From assembly GCA_902795255.1 (NCBI GenBank), contig CADBKS010000121.1:1-10642 (forward strand): DNA of 10,642 nucleotides, written 5' to 3'. The notes below the pieces were generated by a model. It ran no database searches. It was not told where the DNA came from and saw only the letters and a list, made by a program, of their open reading frames with translations. Positions 5,862-10,642 of the stretch are shown piece after piece (the stretch's first letter is position 1; each line of letters opens with the position of its first letter). The DNA is from an uncultured Chloroflexota bacterium. GTDB taxonomy: Bacteria; Chloroflexota; Anaerolineae; Anaerolineales; Anaerolineaceae. Made by a program: the position numbers and the translations under genes.

Positions 5862-6374
5862 ATGAAAATACTGGTACTGAACGGGAGCCCGAGACCGAAT
5901 GGAAATACCGCGGCGATGGTATCCGTTTTTAAAGAGGCCGCTGAGAAACACGGGCACCGGGTCATCGTTTTCAATGTCTGCAAAATGAATATCAAAGGCT
6001 GCCTTGCCTGTGAGTACTGTCACGGCCGCGGACACGGTGAATGTATACAGAAGGATGATATGCAGCAGATCTATGCGGAGCTGAAGGACGCGGAAATGAT
6101 CATTCCGGCTTCACCGATCTACTATCACGGGATCTCCGGCCAGCTTAAGTGTGTAATCGACCGTTTTTATTCCGCTCTTTATCCGAAGGCTCCCGGAACG
6201 CTCCGGAAAGCCGCGATGTTCCTGAGCTCGGGCGACGATGATATGTATACCGGGGCGAAGTTTTCCTATGACGGCGATTTTCTCGGATATCTGAAGCTGG
6301 AAGGCTGCGGCATCTTTACCAACCATGACGCCGATGTGATGGACCGTATCCGGGAAATGGCGGATTCCCTGTAA
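5862..6374 (+). CDS. flavodoxin-fold NAD(P)H-dependent oxidoreductase, iron-sulfur flavoprotein-like
   Basis: This is a member of the NADPH-dependent FMN reductase / flavodoxin-like superfamily. It starts MKILVLNGSPRPNGNT, the FMN phosphate-binding loop (residues 1-16). It then has four cysteines, C47-x2-C50-x2-C53-x7-C61, before KDDM. That spacing meets the compact motif described for archaeal and clostridial iron-sulfur flavoproteins, which hold a 4Fe-4S cluster. SPIYYHGISGQLKCVIDRFY (about 88-107) is the usual flavin isoalloxazine region. The start at 5862 has GGGAGGA at 5852-5858; an ATG at 5850 would overlap that site. It has 170 residues and lies convergent to the DUF554 gene, 21 bases apart. 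A role in anaerobic electron transfer or quinone/nitro reduction is inference. Confidence 0.88.
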   Translation: MKILVLNGSPRPNGNTAAMVSVFKEAAEKHGHRVIVFNVCKMNIKGCLACEYCHGRGHGECIQKDDMQQIYAELKDAEMIIPASPIYYHGISGQLKCVIDRFYSALYPKAPGTLRKAAMFLSSGDDDMYTGAKFSYDGDFLGYLKLEGCGIFTNHDADVMDRIREMADSL

Positions 6375-6395
6375 TTTCAGGACGCAGGGGAACGT

Positions 6396-7121
6396 TCAGA
6401 TGCTGAACGGCAGATATTCGGAGAGAACTGCGAAGATCAGTGCGGGCAGCATGTTGGCGACCCGGATCGTTTTTCCCCAGACCAGGTTGATACCCACGCA
6501 GAAGATCAGGATCGAGCCGATCATGGAGATGTTGAAGATCGCGCCTGCCGTCATGACCGGTTCGATCAGACGGGAAAGCAGCGTGATGGAGCCCTGGAGC
6601 AGAAAGACCGGGATCGCGGAAAAAGCAGCGCCTTTCCCCATGGAGGAGCACATCACGGCAATGATGATGAAGTCCAGCAGGGCTTTGACGGCCAGGGTCG
6701 AATAATCCCCCAGGATCCCGTCCCGGATCGAGCCGACGATCGCCATGGCCCCGATGCAGACCGTCAGTGACGCGGAAACAAAAGCTTCCACAAACCGCCG
6801 GTCTTTCGCGTTCCCGGTTTTGATCTTCAGCCATTCCCCGAAACGTTCGAACAGTCCCTCGATGTCCAGCAGTTCTCCGATGACCGTCCCGAGCACCAGG
6901 CAGAGCACGATATACATGGACTTTCCGCTTTTGACGGCCCCGCCTTCAATGCCGAGCATCCCTTCCATTGCACCCGCGATGCCGATAAAGAGCACGCTGA
7001 TCCCGCAGACGCGCGCGAGCGACTGCTGTTTTTCTTCCGTAAAGTTCTTGCCGAAAAGATGTCCGACGAGTCCCGCGGCCGCGATGGCTGCTGTGTTGAT
7101 GAGTGTTCCGATCCCGATCAT
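6396..7121 (-). CDS. DUF554 family membrane protein
   Basis: A polytopic membrane protein of the DUF554 (YdfK/YqgA-type) family, whose function is not established. The 241 residues begin IGIGTLINTAAIAAAGLVGHLFG and contain the family features LCLVLGTVIGELLDIE, FVSASLTVCIGAMAIVGSI and a DGI.GDYSTLAVKALLD stretch. About six or seven hydrophobic segments run through to the C-terminus. Two Met codons compete. AAAGG sits one base before ATG 7125-7127 but seven bases before ATG 7119-7121, so the second is preferred (the first would add two residues). It has its own TATAAT upstream. I see no clear poly-T terminator in the 21-base gap to the flavodoxin gene, only a small CGTTCAG/CTGAACG hairpin at 6393-6409. 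Confidence 0.92.
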   Translation of the reverse strand: MIGIGTLINTAAIAAAGLVGHLFGKNFTEEKQQSLARVCGISVLFIGIAGAMEGMLGIEGGAVKSGKSMYIVLCLVLGTVIGELLDIEGLFERFGEWLKIKTGNAKDRRFVEAFVSASLTVCIGAMAIVGSIRDGILGDYSTLAVKALLDFIIIAVMCSSMGKGAAFSAIPVFLLQGSITLLSRLIEPVMTAGAIFNISMIGSILIFCVGINLVWGKTIRVANMLPALIFAVLSEYLPFSI

Positions 7122-7156
7122 GATCATGCCTTTGTTTTATCCGAAATTACGGGACA

Positions 7157-7162
7157 ATTATA
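7157..7162 (-). promoter_or_regulatory. -10 box of DUF554 gene
   Basis: TATAAT on the - strand lies 35 bases before the chosen DUF554 start and 34 bases past the mrp terminator stem. No recognisable -35 element is present at standard spacing. Confidence 0.5.
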
Positions 7163-7196
7163 ATCTTTCCCGCCCACTCTGCCGTGGCTCCGCCTG

Positions 7197-7246
7197 AAAA
7201 AAATTAAAACAAACACGGACAGATCAATTCTGTCCGTGTTTGTTTT
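7197..7246 (-). terminator. Rho-independent terminator of mrp
   Basis: A perfect 18-bp stem (7206-7223 with 7229-7246, loop of five) lies 19 bases after the mrp stop. On the - strand it ends in TTTT AA TTTTTTT, a strong poly-U tail. Confidence 0.92.
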
Positions 7247-7265
7247 TCAAATTCCGGATCCCGAA

Positions 7266-8093
7266 TTAGAGATTCAGGATCGTATCGATCGTGTTTGCGA
7301 GGACGGAAGTGTCCGCGTCTTCGATCTGCCCCGCGTCGCTGAGGGCGGAGATCTTCGGATCCATCGGGATGCGGTCCAGCAGCGGCAGTCCGAATTCCGC
7401 GGCGGCTTCAGCCGTGTGGCTGGGACCGAATACCGCGATCTCTTCACCGCAGTGCGGGCAGCGCAGGTAGCTCATGTTTTCAACGACACCCAGGATCGGC
7501 ACGTTCATCATCTTCGCCATGTTAACGGCTTTGGCGACGATCATGGAAACCAGTTCCTGCGGTGTGGCGGTGATGATGATGCCGTCCAGCTTGATGGACT
7601 GGAAAACGGTCAGCGGCACATCACCGGTTCCCGGGGGCATATCGATGAACATATAGTCAATGTTCCCCCACTTGACGTCCTTCCAGAACTGCTGGATCAG
7701 TCCGCCGATGATGGGGCCGCGCCAGATGACCGGGTCAGTCTCTTTTTCGACCAGCAGGTTCAGGGACATCACCTTGATTCCGTAGCGGCTGTTGACCGGG
7801 TACATGTAACTCTCATCGGCGACTGCGCGCTGATGAATACCGAACATCTTCGGGATGGAAGGCCCGGTGACGTCCGCGTCCATCAGGGCGACCTGTTTCA
7901 GTTTGCTGCGCATGGCGCAGGCCAGCAGGGAGGTGACCAGGGATTTCCCGACGCCGCCCTTGCCGCTGACGACGCCGATCACCTTTTTGATATCGGATTC
8001 GGCATTCTGTTCAACGAGAAGGCTCTGGGGTTTATCCCGGTCGCTGCAGTTTTTGCTGCAGTTTGAACAATCATGGTTGCAGGCTTCGCTCAT
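7266..8093 (-). CDS. mrp: Mrp/NBP35 family Fe-S cluster carrier ATPase (ApbC-like)
   Basis: Mrp-type P-loop ATPases bind an Fe-S cluster at a dimer interface and pass it to target proteins in the cytoplasm. The 275 residues show the deviant Walker A GKGGVGKS (44-51), DADVTGPSIPKMFG (72-85), DMPPGTGD (151-158), and the cluster-binding CPHC (212-215) in the ENMSYLRCPHCGE block. The N-terminus carries C5, C9, C12 and C16 (CNHDCSNCSKNC), a short Cys-rich tail seen in anaerobe versions; a second cluster or metal site is possible. There is no DUF59 domain. The start at 8093 has AGAGGAAAAG just upstream; the open frame extending to 8210 reads through the deoD terminator and is not credible. Confidence 0.94.
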   Translation of the reverse strand: MSEACNHDCSNCSKNCSDRDKPQSLLVEQNAESDIKKVIGVVSGKGGVGKSLVTSLLACAMRSKLKQVALMDADVTGPSIPKMFGIHQRAVADESYMYPVNSRYGIKVMSLNLLVEKETDPVIWRGPIIGGLIQQFWKDVKWGNIDYMFIDMPPGTGDVPLTVFQSIKLDGIIITATPQELVSMIVAKAVNMAKMMNVPILGVVENMSYLRCPHCGEEIAVFGPSHTAEAAAEFGLPLLDRIPMDPKISALSDAGQIEDADTSVLANTIDTILNL

Positions 8094-8132
8094 TCTTTTC
8101 CTCTGACAATAATTATTCTTCTCAGGACTAAA

Positions 8133-8138
8133 ATTATA
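8133..8138 (-). promoter_or_regulatory. -10 box of mrp
   Basis: TATAAT on the - strand lies 40 bases before the mrp start and just past the deoD terminator, so mrp is its own unit. The -35 region is T-rich but does not match TTGACA well. Confidence 0.55.
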
Positions 8139-8168
8139 CGCCAAAAAGCGAATAAAAGAAGGATCCGC

Positions 8169-8201
8169 AAAAAAACAGGGAAGGCACGGGCCGGCCTTCC
8201 C
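8169..8201 (-). terminator. Rho-independent terminator of deoD
   Basis: GGGAAGGC (8178-8185) pairs with GCCTTCCC (8194-8201). On the - strand the stem is followed by TG and seven T (8175 to 8169). It lies 26 bases after the deoD stop. Confidence 0.9.
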
Positions 8202-8227
8202 TTTCTGCATGCGGTACGTTCCCGGGG

Positions 8228-8932
8228 CTATGCCAGGGAAAGCGCCAGCTTCATCATATCCGTAAAGCTGGTCTCGCGTTCCTCAGCTGTTGTTTCCCGC
8301 GGGTTTTCGCCGGAGATGATATCGGAGATCGTGCAGATGGCCAGGGCCTTCTTGCCGGCTAAGACCGCGTTGGTGTAAAGGGCGGCCGCTTCCATTTCGA
8401 CGGCAAGGATCCCGAATTTCTTCCATTGCTTCTGGGCTTCGCCGGTGCCGTAGAAGTTATCGCTGCTGAGGATCGGACCGACGCGGTATCGCAGGTCATG
8501 GGCACGGGCATAGGCGACGGATTTTTCGATCAGCCCGAAGTCGGCGCATAACGCCGGGGTGCCCGGCACATCGAAGGCTTTGTAGTAGTTGGAGTTGGTG
8601 GCTGCCGCCTGCCCGATCACGATGTCGAAAAGGTCCAGTCCATCCGCCAAAGCACCGGCGGAACCGATGCGGATGATCTGGTCTACATCGTAAAAATTGT
8701 AAAGTTCATAGGAATATATCCCGATGGAAGGCATGCCCATCCCGCTGCCCATGACGGTGACTTCTCTGCCTTCATAGGTGCCGGTGTATGCGAACATGTT
8801 CCGGACTTTGTTGACAAGCTTCGGGTTCTCCAGAAAGTGCTCGGCAATGAATTTTGCGCGCAGCGGATCGCCCGGCATCAGGACAGTCTTTGCGATCTCG
8901 CCCGGTTGTGCGCTGTTGTGAGGTGTGGACAT
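8228..8932 (-). CDS. deoD: purine nucleoside phosphorylase, DeoD type
   Basis: It phosphorolyses purine (deoxy)nucleosides to the free base and (deoxy)ribose-1-phosphate in purine salvage. The 234 residues match the hexameric DeoD class (about 235-239). H5, the phosphate-site loop PGDPLRAK (20-27), RIGSAGAL (88-95), the ribose-site block VEMEAAALY (178-186) and the base-site D204 in TISDIISGE are all visible. R219 in AEERE is the expected catalytic arginine partner of D204. The start at 8932 has AAAGGAG eight bases upstream; the reading frame extending to 9028 covers structured non-coding sequence and is not used. It is a single-gene unit with its own terminator. DeoD rather than uridine phosphorylase is favoured by these residues. 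Confidence 0.94.
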   Translation of the reverse strand: MSTPHNSAQPGEIAKTVLMPGDPLRAKFIAEHFLENPKLVNKVRNMFAYTGTYEGREVTVMGSGMGMPSIGIYSYELYNFYDVDQIIRIGSAGALADGLDLFDIVIGQAAATNSNYYKAFDVPGTPALCADFGLIEKSVAYARAHDLRYRVGPILSSDNFYGTGEAQKQWKKFGILAVEMEAAALYTNAVLAGKKALAICTISDIISGENPRETTAEERETSFTDMMKLALSLA

Positions 8933-8962
8933 AGTTTTTGCTCCTTTTCGGCTATAAGAGTT

Positions 8963-8993
8963 CACTTTGATAGGTGCATGGCAATCAAAAGTG
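8963..8993. repeat. imperfect inverted repeat upstream of deoD
   Basis: CACTTTGAT (8963-8971) is answered by ATCAAAAGTG (8984-8993) with one bulged base. It is centred about 46 bases before the deoD start, where an operator or a 5' UTR hairpin would lie. I see no convincing promoter boxes around it. Confidence 0.5.
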
Positions 8994-8998
8994 AGTAA

Positions 8999-9050
8999 CC
9001 TGCTCCGTATGGTGTGGGCTGCGCCCACGCCCTTTAAGATGCGGAGCAGG
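8999..9050. repeat. nested hairpin in the deoD upstream region
   Basis: An outer 9-bp arm CCTGCTCCG (8999-9007) pairs with CGGAGCAGG (9042-9050). It encloses a GTGGGC (9014-9019) to GCCCAC (9023-9028) hairpin with a 3-base loop. Neither strand has a poly-T tail, so it is not a standard terminator. The gap 8933-9292 holds no gene that I can support. Confidence 0.65.
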
Positions 9051-9121
9051 AGCTGCGCTGCAAGGCGCGGCCCGACTGCTCGTGTGTTTGCATAAGTTAT
9101 TTGCCGCGCTTTGTTTTGATA

Positions 9122-9162
9122 GCCGGGGGCACGGGCCGATTAAGCCGCCCGCTGCCCCCGGC
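9122..9162. repeat. long GC-rich inverted repeat, non-coding gap
   Basis: GCCGGGGGCA (9122-9131) pairs perfectly with TGCCCCCGGC (9153-9162). The stem continues as CGGGC (9132-9136) with GCCCG (9147-9151) across one bulged C, for about 15 bp in all. There is no poly-T on either side. Its role is unknown. Confidence 0.75.
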
Positions 9163-9227
9163 ACCCCCGGTAATTGTGTCAGGCCGGACGGATTAATTTG
9201 TATCTCCGCAGCCCTTGTTGAGACTCA

Positions 9228-9282
9228 GCCGTATATAACGGCGGATACCTTCGCTTATCGGCGGAAGGTATCCGCCGATAAG
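9228..9282 (-). repeat. three overlapping, mutually exclusive hairpins after the DUF1643 gene
   Basis: Three inverted repeats share sequence: GCCGT/ACGGC (9228-9232 with 9238-9242), GGCGGATACCTTC/GAAGGTATCCGCC (9240-9252 with 9264-9276) and CTTATCGGCGG/CCGCCGATAAG (9254-9264 with 9272-9282). The 11-bp and 13-bp stems cannot form at the same time. They begin 10 bases past the DUF1643 stop, so they may end that transcript, but there is no U tract. Confidence 0.75.
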
Positions 9283-9292
9283 TATGACTCCA

Positions 9293-9994
9293 TTATAATG
9301 CAATCTTTGCCGTCCGGTCCTGCGGATCCGGCAGAAAACCGGTGCGCGGCGGGAAACCGTTATCCGGAAATTTTTCCAGATAACCGGGCAGGTCAAAGGG
9401 GCGGAGCGGTTCATCCTTCCGGAGATAGAGGGGATGGTGCGGGTGGCCTTCTTTTGAGAGCTTCCCGGCACAGAACCATTCCGAACCGCGGGCTTCCGCT
9501 GCTGCCGCGATCTCTGCAAGGCAGTGGACTAGGTAGGGACGTTTGGTGATGAGCGTTCCCCACGCGGCCCAGATGCGGGGCCGGACGGAAAGTTCCAGCA
9601 GATATTCGAAGGCCTTCAGGTTCTCCCGGTGCAGCGCTTCATTGAAATACGGATCCATATCATTCGGGGAGGTTGCCCGCTGGGCGCAGATGTTGAACAT
9701 CAGAAATGAATCATATCCGTTGGCAAGGGCGATCCTTTCCGTGCTTTTCAGGGTCGGGTCCAGCCGGTTCGGCCTGGCAGTGGACGGGTTGATGCCGATA
9801 CAGATCAGCGGGGAGCGTCCCCGGGTGCCGAGGATATAGCGGTATTCGGTGTAATGATTCGGGACGAACAGCCAGACAGAGCTGTCATATTCCGCGGAGC
9901 CTTCATTCGAAACGGACAGCGCGTGTTCAAATGAAATATCCTCAAAACCCCGGATATCCAGTTGGGGGATGTGGCGTGTGAATTTCTCTTCCAT
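9293..9994 (-). CDS. DUF1643 domain-containing protein
   Basis: The product belongs to the DUF1643 family, whose biochemical role is not established. The 233 residues hold the family blocks in order: RYILGTRG (52-59), CIGINPSTA (65-73), LDPT (78-81), ANGYDSFLMFNICAQRATSP (91-110), IWAAWGT (141-147) and EGHPHHPL (182-189). The start is uncertain. ATG 9994 has CGGAG about ten bases upstream and begins near the domain. A GTG at 10072 would add 26 residues but shows no ribosome-binding site. The gene stands alone between structured non-coding DNA and a divergent nucleotidyltransferase gene. DUF1643 genes occur in scattered accessory contexts; nothing next to it suggests a system here. Confidence 0.87.
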   Translation of the reverse strand: MEEKFTRHIPQLDIRGFEDISFEHALSVSNEGSAEYDSSVWLFVPNHYTEYRYILGTRGRSPLICIGINPSTARPNRLDPTLKSTERIALANGYDSFLMFNICAQRATSPNDMDPYFNEALHRENLKAFEYLLELSVRPRIWAAWGTLITKRPYLVHCLAEIAAAAEARGSEWFCAGKLSKEGHPHHPLYLRKDEPLRPFDLPGYLEKFPDNGFPPRTGFLPDPQDRTAKIAL

Positions 9995-10120
9995 TTCAAA
10001 TGCACTCCGGATCTGTTGGATCTTTTCCTGAAGTATATCACGGGGTCTGAATTCATATGTTCTAATGAACACGATATGTACGAATGTGGCTTTTGAAACT
10101 GTGTTCCGGGATCACGGGGG

Positions 10121-10132
10121 CCGGATATCCGG
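10121..10132. promoter_or_regulatory. perfect 12-bp palindrome before the nucleotidyltransferase gene
   Basis: CCGGATATCCGG lies directly before AT-rich TTTTATAGTAAAAT (10133-10146), which could hold a -10 box. A palindrome there could be an operator in the DUF1643/nucleotidyltransferase divergent gap. No -35 is evident. Confidence 0.35.
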
Positions 10133-10179
10133 TTTTATAGTAAAATAGAAGCAAATCTGTAAGTATGTGAGGTTTTGAA

Positions 10180-10642
10180 ATGAAGCCGAAAATTCAAATC
10201 GTAATTCTCTGCGCCGGGTACGGCTCCCGTCTCCGCCCGCTGACCTGGTCCAAACCGAAACCGCTGGTTGCGATCGCCGGGAAAACTTCCCTGGACTATC
10301 TGCTGGATGAGTTTAAGGATCTCGAAAAGGACTTTTCTCCGGAATATATCTTTGTGATCTCCCCGAACGGCTGGGCCATCAAGGATCATATGGACGCCAA
10401 TTATCCGGACCTGAACTGCAAGTATGTGCTTCAGGAAGTGATGAAGGGCCAGTCTCACGCGGTCTACTGCGCGAAGGACCTGATCGACAGCCCCATGATC
10501 ATGACCTTTGCCGATACGCTGATCCATGTGGACCTCTCCTGCCTGAAGGATGAGACCCGCGACGGCCTTGCCTGGTGCCAGTATACCGAGGATCCGCGCC
10601 GCTTCGGTGCTGCGGTCCTTGATGAAACCGGCCGGGTCCAGC
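10180..10642 (+). CDS. sugar-phosphate nucleotidyltransferase (partial, cut by window end)
   Basis: The enzyme class joins NTP and a sugar-1-phosphate to give an NDP-sugar for cell-surface glycans or glycogen. The 154 visible residues are the N-terminal catalytic part. The nucleotide loop is [20 protein letters not shown] (11-30), with G13, G15, R17 and the lysines K25/K27. [12 protein letters not shown] (84-95) and [10 protein letters not shown] (109-118) match the base- and metal-binding segments, and [13 protein letters not shown] (137-149) follows as in RmlA/GalU relatives. ATG 10180 has GAGG (10169-10172) seven bases upstream. The nucleotide (dTTP, UTP or GTP) cannot be told from this part, nor whether a C-terminal hexapeptide-repeat domain follows. 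Confidence 0.88.
   Translation, partial: MKPKIQIVILCAGYGSRLRPLTWSKPKPLVAIAGKTSLDYLLDEFKDLEKDFSPEYIFVISPNGWAIKDHMDANYPDLNCKYVLQEVMKGQSHAVYCAKDLIDSPMIMTFADTLIHVDLSCLKDETRDGLAWCQYTEDPRRFGAAVLDETGRVQ

Noticed and set aside
7236..8066. Long open frame on the + strand opposite mrp
   Set aside because: It is fully antisense to mrp, begins inside the mrp terminator hairpin, and has an Asp/His/Arg-rich composition typical of shadow frames.
8933..9060. Purine riboswitch in front of deoD
   Set aside because: The conserved core and the two loop sequences of the purine aptamer are absent on the - strand.
9082..9549. Open frame on the + strand through the structured gap
   Set aside because: It crosses several perfect inverted repeats and then runs antisense to the DUF1643 gene, with no ribosome-binding site or domain.

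Overview
The window looks like chromosomal core sequence from a bacterium with moderate-to-high GC content. The NusG C-terminal half and the order tRNA-Trp, secE, nusG, rplK, rplA read most like Chloroflexota (Anaerolineae-type). That placement is an inference from recognised residues, not from a search. Several accessory genes (tannase-like esterase, GNAT, flavodoxin, Mrp with a Cys-rich N-terminus) also resemble genes of anaerobic Firmicutes, so an anaerobic lifestyle, perhaps host- or plant-matter-associated, is plausible.

Positions 1-2471 carry a translation/secretion/transcription operon on the + strand. It has an extended -10 promoter, tRNA-Trp(CCA), a hairpin acting as partial terminator, secE, nusG with a long charged N-terminal extension, rplK and rplA, and ends in a strong terminator. 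rplJ and rplL, which often follow, are absent. Two leader hairpins, one before rplK and one before rplA, resemble the L1-binding stalk of 23S rRNA and probably serve L1 autoregulation. rplA itself is broken: about 16 codons at the start of domain II are missing and the two halves lie in different frames.

Positions 2524-5289 hold a HIT-family nucleotide hydrolase/phosphorylase gene, an AT-rich spacer with a heptamer tandem repeat, a 19-bp terminator stem, and a large secreted alpha/beta hydrolase of the tannase/feruloyl-esterase type on the - strand. A divergent promoter region follows, with TATAAT boxes on both strands. Positions 5290-6374 hold a GNAT acetyltransferase and a flavodoxin-fold iron-sulfur-flavoprotein-like oxidoreductase (+).

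Positions 6396-8932 contain three - strand single-gene units: a DUF554 membrane protein, the Mrp/NBP35 Fe-S carrier ATPase, and a DeoD-type purine nucleoside phosphorylase. Clear terminators lie after mrp and deoD, and TATAAT boxes lie before DUF554 and mrp. Positions 8933-9292 are a GC-rich non-coding gap with at least four strong inverted repeats, including mutually exclusive hairpins. A DUF1643 gene (-) follows, and the window ends inside a sugar-phosphate nucleotidyltransferase gene (+).

I found no mobile element, CRISPR array, phage gene or defence island. The observations most worth a second look are the damaged rplA combined with two intact-looking L1-binding leaders, the structured 9.0-9.3 kb gap, and the odd low-complexity insert in the tannase-like enzyme.
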